DNA of 23,217 bases, taken from assembly GCA_040143965.1 (NCBI GenBank), contig JASJQH010000170.1, positions 1 through 23,217 on the forward strand. Reading direction: 5' to 3'. This DNA comes from Basidiobolus ranarum. Its lineage: Eukaryota > Basidiobolomycota > Basidiobolomycetes > Basidiobolales. The notes under the pieces were generated by a model, which saw only the letters and a list, made by a program, of their open reading frames with translations, searched no databases and was not told the origin of the DNA. A program made the translations under genes and the position numbers. Within the stretch, counting starts at the first letter, position 1. Each line of letters starts with the position of its first letter. Positions 1 through 8,902 of the stretch are shown one piece after another.

Positions 1-106
1 CATTTATGGTAGAGTTCGGTTGTGGCAGAGAGTCACCGTATATTCTATGTCTTTCCGTACTGTTGATGACTATGTTATCTTGACGGTTGAGAATAACCAT
101 GCGGTG
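1..106 (-). repeat. Dispersed repeat, partial copy (possible solo-LTR fragment)
   Basis: The first 106 bases are, in reverse complement, the same sequence as the left part of the two 250-base repeats at 5012 and 6016, with only scattered differences. The similarity stops at 106, exactly where the other two copies begin. The rest of this copy would lie outside the window. The family looks like an LTR-type fossil because the ends tend to TGT...ACA, but no internal region or flanking duplication was found, so the class is uncertain. Confidence 0.8.
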
Positions 107-790
107 AACATATCTTCAAGCATAAATAACTTCAATGATCAACGGTGCACGGTCAATATTAAAATAGGCCTACGACAATTCAAAACCTACTTACCATCGT
201 ATATTACACATTGGCAAGTGAATACTGGTACTTGTCAGGATTTGTTTTATATCAGTTTGAATATTCAACACCATGAATATAGCATGAGTAGAGTGATCAA
301 GAAGAATGGACATAAGCAATTATTTTACATGGAGACACTGAATTAACAGATGCTAGCATGCTTCCTAAGTGATTTCGGATGTGGATTGCGGGCATTGCCT
401 ACTTTCCATCACTATGAAGCACAACTAATTAAATCATGGATGCCAACATAACTGATACGTTGTCTACTACTTTAACTCTCTACTACTTTAGAGCGCATTA
501 AACATCCTTTAAATTCCATTTTACATAATAAGCAAGAGGCATAATCTAGTGAATTATTTTGAAATATACTGGAGTCAAGTCAAAGGATTCAATCTTACGA
601 AAAGTTTATTTTAATCCAAGAGATCGATCTTAATGAATCATAAATATACAATGATCGAAATTTAGGCCATTGTAAACCAACAGGGTATTTAAGCTGCATG
701 GTTGGTTTACATAGTTGTTATATATATGAGTTAATCCTTTCATTTCCAATATGATAGGAATCCATTTACTACTAACGCTAGATGCTCGCC
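107..790. other. Intergenic region between repeat fragment and 7TM gene
   Basis: No convincing coding region is seen. A weak open frame that starts within the repeat and runs to about 346 has no recognisable protein features. The only notable structure is a perfect 11-base inverted repeat at 671-711. The 3' end of the minus-strand 7TM gene points into this stretch, so its untranslated tail probably lies here. Confidence 0.6.
671..711. repeat. Perfect 11-bp inverted repeat (TGTAAACCAAC)
   Basis: Bases 671-681 read TGTAAACCAAC and bases 701-711 are their exact reverse complement, with a 19-base spacer. The arms contain TGTAAAC, which resembles the forkhead-factor core. The structure could be a paired protein-binding site or an RNA hairpin in the 3' region of the minus-strand gene that ends at 791. 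Only the symmetry is seen; the role is not. Confidence 0.75.
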
Positions 791-2690
791 TCATATCTCT
801 TCGTCCAATTTACAGTAACTCTCTAGACCACCATGACGTTGTTGGCTCAACACTTCCACCACCTTGGCTGATATTCCACGTATGGGAGTGGGATCTATGT
901 GCGTGGTATTGACATCCAATTTCTCTTTATACAGTAAATGAAACATGATTATCACACTAACGCATAGAAAGATTGGGCTAACTGCAATGAGGATGGTATA
1001 AATAATAAGATTCCAAGTTCCAAATACTCGAGTCACCGAGTTAATTAGTAAGTAAGTCCCGAAACCAAACATCGCATAGCTCCCTTCGAGAGTAACCTGA
1101 TAATACCAAGAATGATTTAATCATCAGTCAAATTTCACTTTGAACTTTGATCTTTACTCACCTCGCGGAGTCTTTTGGTAAACTCTACACTCCCTCGGTA
1201 AGATCCAAGTCGTTTAAGAAAGCTCCTCGCTTAATACAATAAATATGGTTTTTATCAGAATTGATCAAATACTCTTGATCACTGACTTACCTTGACGAAA
1301 GCTCATCAGCCGGGTGATTAGGATCGTAGTCGATAAACCGTACAAAATGAACAGTTGAATATACCCAAGTAACATCTCGTTTTCCAATAGCTGACTCCCT
1401 GTAAGCAATACACAGCTTCCAGCGAGACAGTAAAGTTCAAACCTCATTGTGAATCCCAAAAACTTGAAGTCCTCACTAGGTAAATGACTAGTGATGATAC
1501 GCTTCCTGTATATCGTTTAGATTAGCTTCATTGACGCTTGTACTAAATAAGCAGTATTTACATCAACACTTCTTACCAAGAGAGCACCATTAAGGAATTT
1601 CCAGCATATCCAAGGATCAATGAAATCATGACAATGGATTGAAAATCACTGGGGTAACTACGGACAGGAGGAAGTACGGACGCCACTGCAGTCCAAAAGT
1701 TAGTCATAAATAAGAGTGGAACCGAACCAAAGCCTATTGTTACCAAATAGAAATGTGCACGTAAATAGGCATGCTATTACTCTTGTATCAGCACGAATTC
1801 CCTCTCGACGAAACAATGAGCCTAACTGTATGAGTCCATAAAATCCAGTAGCCATTTTCTAAAAGCGCGTAAGATAATCAACCCGACTAATATTAGATGG
1901 TCTCATTCTATTTAAAGAAATTTATCTTGCTACTAACCATCCCAGCAAAAAACCAAAATTGAGCTAGAAATAACAATGATTCGTGCAATTCATTCCATAT
2001 TCCAGGCTCTAGATAAAACTGGAGGGTCAACAAGATTCACATATTGAAAGTATCGACAATAAGAAATGGACCAACCTTCAACTACATGCACTAGAAATGG
2101 TTTAGAAGTGGTTACTTTATTCCGCAGTAACGTACTTTGCTCTTTGGTGGTTAGTGCTAGTTTTACTTCATTCGGTAAGCGTTTCAATTTCCCAAATTCA
2201 GTAAAAGGAGTACTGATCTTCGTTTCGTGATTTTCTTTACTTGTAAAAATAGCCAAACGGAGTGGTGGTAGTTTCGAACTAAGCAGGAGGCTATCCAACA
2301 ACTCAAACTGCGCGAGGATCTGAATTTAAGAGATTATAGGCTAAATAAACCAGTCACAAGCGAAAGATAAAATAATATCATTACCTGCGTGAAATATTGA
2401 CAACCTAGCTCCTCCATTTGAGGAAATAGGAGCACTGTACCAAAGATATCTGAAGGTAAAGGTGCAGACATTCCAGGAATCTCGATATCCGATGAAGTAA
2501 AATCGCAATTATTTGAAGATATCTTGGGTGCGTTTAAAAAGATTCCAGTAAAGTTGTAGAATGGAGTCAAATAGCCATAGAAACTTTGGGTCGTAAAAGG
2601 CTTTACTGTGGTTTCTCCTAAAGGAAATAGATATCCCTGCACTATAGCCAGATAGGTGAAAAAACAAAACCCAAATAGGGTTTTGAGCAT
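791..2690 (-). CDS. Eight-exon seven-transmembrane protein with N-terminal ectodomain
   Basis: Minus-strand exons are 2385-2690, 2086-2319, 1938-2018, 1744-1858, 1577-1685, 1291-1505, 1162-1229 and 791-1096. All seven introns (58-79 bases) have GT...AG ends, phases match at every junction, and the joined frame is 1434 bases (477 aa plus stop). Intron 4 ends with TGACTAAC shortly before CTGCAG, a textbook branch site. The protein starts with a signal peptide (MLKTLFGFCFFTYLAIVQG), followed by about 160 residues of probable extracellular or lumenal domain. Seven hydrophobic segments follow, the first after the motif YLEPGIWN, and a short polar C-tail ends the protein. This order suggests a surface or endomembrane 7TM protein, with the ectodomain possibly protease-associated-like. 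I do not recognise a named family. The second intron boundary (donor GTAGTT) is the least certain. Confidence 0.85.
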
Positions 2691-3438
2691 AATACTGGTG
2701 ATTTTCTTGCAAGCAGTAACACGGCGAGAAAAAGAAAGATAGCAACTGAGCTGGATAAAAACAAGCGAGTACCAGGATTTATTACAGCCAGAGAGTTAGA
2801 ATTAGGAATATGCTCTGTCAAGTCAGACAGGCTCGACACTATGCTATCTGGGTGATGGTTATTTCACTTGACTGAAAGAGTTCAAAAGTATAACTTCCCT
2901 ACCAAGTATATAAATCCTGTGGACATCCCATACTTACACGAGGATGCATACCACAGGCGGAGGGTCTGAATTATTCCCCAGAATTTCAATAATATCCTCC
3001 ACAAAGAGTGTACCCCGTAAACACTTAGCACGAGGCCAAGTAAGACTTATTTTAACATTATTGTTGATTTATCGTACATTGACTATGCTAAGCAACAGCT
3101 ACTGTGCCTATCCAAACAACAGAAGAATCCAGCTCATTTATCTCGTATATTTTCCTTTTGATTGTTGAGTTCAGTACGAAAGAAATTCAACCATGTAAGT
3201 TTACCATTCATGTGCCAACAAGTATCTCATAATAGCCTGCTAAATGTTTCAATTTCCCCACTATTCTATGGTAACTAGAGCTTACTTGCAATTAAGCAAA
3301 CTTCAAGAACGGGTAATCTGTCGACTAACTTAATTTATCCTATATCGATTAATCTTCAAGAATTTCTCATTTTGCGCAAACTTTGTTGAAATTCCTCTTA
3401 TCATTTGTGAGACTTCTCTTACAGAGTAGTTGTCGAAA
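2691..3438. other. Intergenic region between divergent 7TM and methyltransferase genes
   Basis: This stretch separates the starts of two divergently transcribed genes, so it should hold both promoters. I see no clear TATA box for either. A minus-strand open segment with one hydrophobic stretch (2642-2839) overlaps the 7TM start but lacks a convincing start codon. It is not called as a gene. Confidence 0.6.
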
Positions 3439-4363
3439 ATGTCGAGATTTGGAGTTTACCAAATTTCTAAAAGCCCAGCAAAGGTCGCCTCCAAAGTAAC
3501 CAACAAAAAGTCAAAATTACCTTTAGTAGTAGGGGGCTTAGCTGTTTACTTGGGTATTACTTATTTGTCTTTTAGTTACTTCAAACTATCTAAACCGGAA
3601 GAAGAGAAGAAATTACCGTTGAAAGAAAAAGACTCCACCTCCTCCTTCAACTCCACGTATGATCATATTGCTGATACTTATGACAAAAAGATTGGCTTTG
3701 ACGAAACGCTGATGGGTTTAGGTCTATTGAGACGTTGGCTAATAAAAAACGTCAAGGTATTTCTACCTTGTAATTTCCTCTCATTATTCTAAAAGTATTA
3801 GCTATTGAAACCAGAAACTACCCCCCCCCCTTTAGGGTGATGTACTGGAAGTCTCAGCAGGCACCGGGCGTAACCTTCCCTACTATCAGGAAACTCGTTA
3901 CAACAATTTAACTCTAACAGATCAAAGTGAACCAATGTTAGCACAAGCAAAAGAAAAAATGCACCAGTATTCAAAGAGAGTTGGAGGTGAAGAAAAAGTA
4001 AACTTCGAAGTCATGAATGTGGAGAAAGCCAAATACCCTGACAATTCCTTTGACACAGTTGTTTCTACTTTCAGTGTCTGCAGTTACGACGATCCCGTTA
4101 AAGCTCTTGTTGAAATGCAAAGAGTCTGCAAGCCTGATGGACATGTTTTACTATTAGAGCACGGAAAAAGTAACTATAGCTGGCTCAATAATATCCTGGA
4201 TACTCAAGCGGAAAAGCATGCGTCACAATGGGGATGTTGGTGGAATAGAGACATCACGGGTTTGATTCACAAAGCGGGATTACAAGTGGTATATCAATCT
4301 AGATGGCACCTTGGTACTACTTACTATATTATAGCCAAGCCTACACCCAACTCTACAGCATAG
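3439..4363 (+). CDS. OMS1: OMS1-like methyltransferase, probably mitochondrial inner membrane
   Basis: The gene has two exons, 3439-3756 and 3836-4363, joined in phase 0 across a 79-base intron, giving 281 aa. The N-terminus is basic and hydroxylated (MSRFGVYQISKSPAKVASK), as expected for mitochondrial import, followed by one membrane segment at about residues 28-48. The catalytic domain then starts with the YDHIADTYDKK block typical of class I methyltransferases. The SAM-binding motif EVSAGTGRN is at about residues 111-119, and FDTVVSTFSVCSYDDP is the later strand-4 motif. The C-terminal block LEHGKSNYSWLNN ... EKHASQWGCWWNRDI closely matches what I recall of the yeast Oms1 family. Known biology: Oms1 is a mitochondrial inner-membrane protein found as a suppressor of oxa1 defects; its substrate is not stated here. 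The start is the ATG at 3439 rather than an upstream TTG. Confidence 0.88.
3757..3835 (+). other. Intron of the OMS1-like gene with a C10 tract at its 3' end
   Basis: The donor is GTATTT and the acceptor TTTAG. Ten consecutive C bases at 3821-3830 lie immediately before the acceptor, so the polypyrimidine tract is almost entirely cytosine, which is unusual next to the T-rich tracts of the other introns in the window. Removing the intron joins the two conserved halves of the methyltransferase domain in phase 0, which supports both ends. Confidence 0.85.
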
Positions 4364-5011
4364 GTATATTGTCTCATTTGAATAACCATTAGCATATAGA
4401 CAAACCATTTGATTCACACATCTGTTCATTTTTCGACTTCGTTCGAGAAATAAATGTGTCCGTTCATCACTGATATTTTAAAGAAATCTACTTCCATTCA
4501 TATGCCAGGAAACGAACAGAAATATGAGAATAAAGACTAATGCGATTAACGGCTTTATTGAAGAATATCACGCAAAAGACAAGAGAACTGAATAGCAGTC
4601 ACGATAGTACCAATTTACAATTCTGTAAAGCTCTTTCAGCCATCTCTAGCTCAGAAATGTATCTTTAATATGGTTTTAGAACTTACTGCCTATTCATGAC
4701 GATACAACCTCGAATTACTCGAGTAAACAAAATGCAACCATATGACTATTCTTTTAGCCAGTTGCATACACACACAGCAATATCGTAGCCCACCCTGCAC
4801 GAAAGCATATTCAGTCGACTCTTGTAACGGAATTTTCTACTTTAGTCCTTTGAATGCAAGGGAAAACCTATACATTGTACACAACCTTTTATGTTTCCAG
4901 TATAGAATTTCCACTAATTCAAAATATGCAAAACAAACCGCAATCATAGTAAATATATCAATTTGTTTCTCTCTGTCAACGACTGGATATTCTTTAATAA
5001 TAATTAATATT
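4364..5011. other. Intergenic, no gene seen
   Basis: The stretch holds the 3' region of the methyltransferase gene; a GAATAAAG motif near 4528 could serve as a polyadenylation signal. A plus-strand open frame from 4742 runs into the dispersed repeat. It has no conserved features and is judged a chance frame. Confidence 0.6.
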
Positions 5012-5261
5012 CACCGCATGGTTATTCTCAACCGTCAAGATAGCATAGCCATCAACAGTACGGAAAGACATAGAATATACGGTGACTCTCGGTCACAACC
5101 GAACTCGACCATAAATGGTGTCGCTCAAGGTCGTTAACTGAGTAATTGCTCGATGATATGCCGGATAGAAATGTACACCACAATAGGCGAGCTCTCATGA
5201 CAAGAGCTCTGTGTGCTTCATAGTACCGATGGAAAGCAGACAAAAGCCTACAATCCACATC
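5012..5261 (+). repeat. Dispersed 250-bp repeat, copy A (possible solo LTR)
   Basis: This copy matches 6016-6265 in the same orientation over 250 bases with scattered substitutions and no gaps seen. It also matches 1-106 in the opposite orientation. It starts at CACCGCATGG and ends at CAATCCACATC. Inside are small hairpins such as GAGCTC...GAGCTC. Both full copies carry the same 68-codon open frame on the minus strand, which most likely reflects shared ancestry and not a gene. An LTR-type fossil is the favoured reading; a SINE or MITE is not excluded. Confidence 0.8.
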
Positions 5262-6015
5262 AACTGATTACACTGAGTAGACCTGATGCCAGCTTATATA
5301 CCCAAATTTCCCATATCCTAAAGATCGAAAAAAAACGAAAACAAATGAGAATCAATCAGGATCGAACATTATCTTGGACATGGCTGATCTTGAAGTGAAC
5401 CAGACCATGGGACCATCGCTTACCACGTTGATCCTATGCAATATGCTTCATAAATTTCCTTCGTTAGCATAACACAATTGATTACTTTCGTTATACTGCA
5501 GTCACCTTAGCTTTACATACCGGGAGAGTTTCGCAGATTATGGGATATTTATTTACTATTATATATAACTCTCTCACTCACTAGACTATCTCCTAAGTAT
5601 TCTATAGTTGAAGTCGATTTGGAGAGCGCGATCATGCCTTCTACCTCCATGATGGCAATTATTTATTTCCGCTTCTACCCATAAATTACTACATACTGGA
5701 ATATAGCCTGGCTAATTGCATCCATGAATGTTATCGATGTAACGTTGGTAAATGCGTAACAGATAAAGACCAGGTTGAGATTAACTGCCCTTCTTCAGCA
5801 TTTCTAGTACATCTGCATGATGTATGGCTTGGATTTAACCAAGTTTTTTCATATTATGGTCAACGGTTGACATTATATGTAATCTCTAATGATCCATGAA
5901 ATCCGTGACACGAAAGTTACTATTTGTTACTAGTGCATCCACTAATACATAGGCAAGTCTGACACCAATGTTTCAAAATAAAAATATTCAAATTATGTGT
6001 ATTGTAAGAAATGTA
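5262..6015. other. Stretch between the two repeat copies
   Basis: I see no gene in these 754 bases. The flanking copies lie in direct orientation, so the whole of 5012-6265 could be a miniature LTR-type element with two terminal repeats. No clear purine-rich tract or flanking target duplication supports that, and two separate insertions or a local duplication are equally possible. Confidence 0.4.
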
Positions 6016-6265
6016 CACCGCATGGTTATTCTCAACCGTCAAGATAACATAGTCATCAACAGTACGGAAAGACATAGAATATACGATGACTCTCGGTCAC
6101 AACCGAACTCGACCATAAATGGTGTCGCTCAAGGTCGTTGACTAAGTAATTGCTCGATGATATGCCGGATAGAAATGTACACCACAATAAGCGAGCTCTC
6201 ATGACAAGAGCTCTGTGTGCTTCATAGTACCGATAGAAAGTAGACAAAAGCCTACAATCCACATC
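6016..6265 (+). repeat. Dispersed 250-bp repeat, copy B (possible solo LTR)
   Basis: This is the second full copy, in the same orientation as copy A. Just outside and across its left edge the sequence AGAAATGTACACC (6007-6019) occurs again inside the repeat at 6171-6183. The left end read with its flank begins TGTACACC, and the partial copy at the window start has TGTTCACC at the same point. Together with CCACA near the other end, this is what makes an LTR origin plausible. Confidence 0.8.
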
Positions 6266-6970
6266 TGTGTTGTTAGGTAATCAATCATATCTATTTTATA
6301 GGAGATTCACCATCATGAATTTTCTTTCTAACTCTCGAATTTTTTGCTACATGTTCTTCCATTGGCTGATTGACGCTGAATGTCTACAATCTACTACATG
6401 GGTGAGTACCAACTTGTGGCTACCCTGAAATCAGACAATGATATGATGATGACGAACGAATATCACGTGAAGCATATGATGAGCTCTGAATCAAATTTTG
6501 TGCTTTAAAAATGAAGGTTAATGACCAAAAAGCTCTTAAACTCAGAGAACTACCACTCTGAAGGAGCAAAATGGATGGAGTCGTTATCGTCCTTTTCTGT
6601 AATACTCAGTTCGTACATTTATGTTAGAAATGTATACCAGCCTTAGGATTGACGCGAAAAAGTAATTTTTTCGATTAGAATTTCTGAAATTTTGAAAATT
6701 TGTTTCCACTAGTGAAGAAACAATTTGGTAATGTCCCGCTAATGTTAGGAATATATTGAGTTTTCAAATAGTTCGTGTAAATTAAAATTATTAGCTGTTT
6801 ATGATTTCAGTGTTTATTACAATATTTATGGATGATCAAAGTAAAAAAAAAGCGTTCCTCTATGGGTGACTACCTGTGTGTACGCAATTTCTTTCCTTCC
6901 TTTCTTATCCCTATAGTAAACCCTCTAGATATTCACCAGCATAATTATCCCCTCACTACTCTCTTCGGTC
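6266..6970. other. Intergenic region upstream of the cyclin gene
   Basis: No supported gene is present. A short ATG frame at about 6314 runs to a GTGAGT that could be a donor, but no partner exon was found. The last 100 bases are pyrimidine-rich (CTTTCCTTCC and similar) and probably hold the cyclin promoter; I see no TATA box. Confidence 0.5.
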
Positions 6971-7738
6971 ATGTCTACACCTTATAGTTGTCAGTGGTAT
7001 TTTAAAAAGGAAGAGCTTGAAAAAACTCCTTCGATACAAGATGGTATTCCTTACGAGAAAGAGTTAATCGATAGAGCTAAGGGCTGTAACTTTATCGTCA
7101 GCGTGGGTAGATCTCTACAACTTCCGCAATTAACTTTAGCTACCGCAACAACGTTTTTACACCGATTTTACATGCGCCAATCTCTCAAAGATTATCATTA
7201 TTATGATATTGGTGCTACTTGTCTTTTCATCGCTACTAAAGTCGAAGAAACTCTACGGAAGTTGAAAGATCTTATCGTATTTTGCGTACAAAAGGCTCAA
7301 AAGAACGATAAACTGTTGGTAGAAGAAGATTCCAAAGAATTTAAAAGATGGCGGGATATGATTCTTTGTAATGAAGAAATAGTTCTAGAGACGATAAGCT
7401 TTGATCTAGCTATAGAACATCCTTATGTTAGCTTACTACGCTTTGTGAAGGAGTTAAAAGGTTCAAAGCCCTTGGCCCAAACTGCCTGGGCCTTTCTAAA
7501 TGATAGCCTACGAACTACTTTATGTGTACTTTATCGTCCCCACATAATAGCAGCGGCAGCACTATATATCGCCTCGAAATATCTTGACGAGAAACTTGGG
7601 GATCACGCTGGAGGAATACCCTGGTGGGAAGTAGTAGACGCCAGTATTCAAGACATTCAAGATGCTTCCAGCCAAATTTTAGATCAGTATCAACAACTAC
7701 CAGTATTACCACAGTTCAGGTCAGTGCACGAAATTTAA
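6971..7738 (+). CDS. Cyclin K/T-like cyclin (transcriptional CDK partner)
   Basis: One exon encodes 255 aa. The N-terminal WYFKKEELEKTPS block, followed by a segment ending in FIVSVGRSLQLPQLT, is the signature opening of cyclins K, T and fission yeast Pch1. It leads into the first cyclin fold (about 35-145), with the helix ATTFLHRFYMRQS and the motif CLFIATKVEET. The second fold (about 150-240) carries IIAAAALYIASKYL. Members of this family bind CDK9- or CDK12-type kinases (Bur1/Ctk1 in yeast), which phosphorylate the C-terminal domain of RNA polymerase II in the nucleus. The length is close to that of a bare cyclin core, with no long C-terminal tail. Which of Pch1/Bur2, Ctk2 or cyclin K it corresponds to cannot be settled here. 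The ATG at 6971 is chosen because the conserved block follows within nine residues. Confidence 0.9.
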   Translation: MSTPYSCQWYFKKEELEKTPSIQDGIPYEKELIDRAKGCNFIVSVGRSLQLPQLTLATATTFLHRFYMRQSLKDYHYYDIGATCLFIATKVEETLRKLKDLIVFCVQKAQKNDKLLVEEDSKEFKRWRDMILCNEEIVLETISFDLAIEHPYVSLLRFVKELKGSKPLAQTAWAFLNDSLRTTLCVLYRPHIIAAAALYIASKYLDEKLGDHAGGIPWWEVVDASIQDIQDASSQILDQYQQLPVLPQFRSVHEI

Positions 7739-8902
7739 TACTCCCTAAAAATATATTATCTTTCGTTGTACTATCAGTGGGCTGACCGATATTGATGGAA
7801 CTTAGATTACCAACCTGATTACAAAAACAATATTTTCTCACCGTCCCGCTTTGTACAGGCCTTAAGTCTTCCATTCTCACGATACACTCAAAAACACAAA
7901 TACCTATGTGAATGCGAACCTTCAGCTTGGTACAGGGTAAACCTGCCGTTTTCTCTTGTCTCATTGCAAAAGTCGCCATACTCATGAGCAAACAAGTTGC
8001 TCTCTCACACCTGGGAGAAAACATAACCTTCTTTTGTTGTAGATCCTTTCAAAAAAGCGCATTTCCACATCACCCTTCCTTACTGAATCCCTTTACCTAC
8101 TGCTCACACGTTTCACTTTTTCTTTTCTTCTCTCATCTGATAACATTATTGTTAGTCTGATGCAAAGAAATTGGATATTTTGAAGCGTTTCCCCTTAGAT
8201 GCATAATATACGCCGAGCTTTTTCATTTCACCTCACCTCACTCGCCCATCCTTTTTCATTACTCTAGTGATCAAGCAAAGCCAAATTAAATGTATATACG
8301 TCAAACATGCAAATTTATACCATTAAACTAACACATTTCAATAATTTATTGATATGTACTATCAAAATATGTAGGTGTAATACAATGAGTGCAAACATAT
8401 TAAGTAGCCTGGGTTTTGGGTGAGAGTACTGGTTATCATTCCACAGGAAGCAAAAATCACGCCACACCACAATCTTATCAACATTCGCTGATTGATGGTC
8501 CAGTGGAATATGCTCATGTGAAGAATGCCAATCCAAAGTGATCTTTTACGAGTCATGCTCTACCGTAGGAAATTTAATTAGTGCGCATCCATATTGTGAT
8601 TGAATATTCCTTGCTGTTCAGTTATGGCAGTGGGATCAGGCTCAGGATACTCCCTTCGCCACGCCCTTTATTTTGTCATGTTTCGGGTCAATCTTTTCAT
8701 TGTGTTTTAGTAGCTGCATGTAGTATCTTGTTAGTTGCATTCGTTGATTTTCTTTAGGATTTTTTACCTTCATCCGTCTACGATGATTATATAAGGGGAG
8801 ATATCAAGGAGTATCCAACTTCGGATTGCTCTTTGTAAATGTCAAGGCTAATTCATTCCAATTTCATACACATTATTCCGGTCAAATAAACCTCACTTCA
8901 AG
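7739..8902. other. Intergenic region between cyclin and mucin-like gene
   Basis: Several chance frames exist on both strands (7912-8160 plus, 8315-8556 minus), but none shows conserved or structured protein features. The right end contains the TATA box and leader of the next gene. Nothing else was recognised. Confidence 0.6.
8788..8795 (+). promoter_or_regulatory. TATA box of the mucin-like membrane protein gene
   Basis: TATATAAG at 8788-8795 lies about 108 bases before the ATG at 8903, a spacing that leaves room for a leader of about 80 bases. No other TATA-like element lies closer. Confidence 0.55.

Noticed and set aside
1735-1780. Apparent frameshift in the 7TM gene between exons 4 and 5
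   Set aside because: It disappears when the intron is placed at 1686-1743, with donor GTAACA, branch TGACTAAC and acceptor CTGCAG; phases then match.
2642-2839. Minus-strand open segment with one hydrophobic stretch overlapping the start of the 7TM gene, possibly preceded by an exon near 2942-3060
   Set aside because: It begins without an ATG, no upstream exon with a start could be joined in phase, and it overlaps the well-supported 7TM first exon in another frame.
4742-5137. 131-codon plus-strand frame
   Set aside because: It runs from unique DNA into the repeat, so its C-terminal part is repeat sequence; there are no domain or composition features of a real protein.
5052-6262. Identical-looking 68-codon minus-strand frames in both full copies of the dispersed repeat
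   Set aside because: They share ancestry through the repeat itself and show no protein-like conservation pattern; likely chance frames in a noncoding fossil.
6314-6401. Short ATG frame ending at GTGAGT, like a first exon
   Set aside because: No acceptor and downstream exon could be found that continue an open frame.
7912-8160. 82-codon plus-strand frame downstream of the cyclin
   Set aside because: Composition is that of random pyrimidine-rich DNA, with no motif or supporting promoter.
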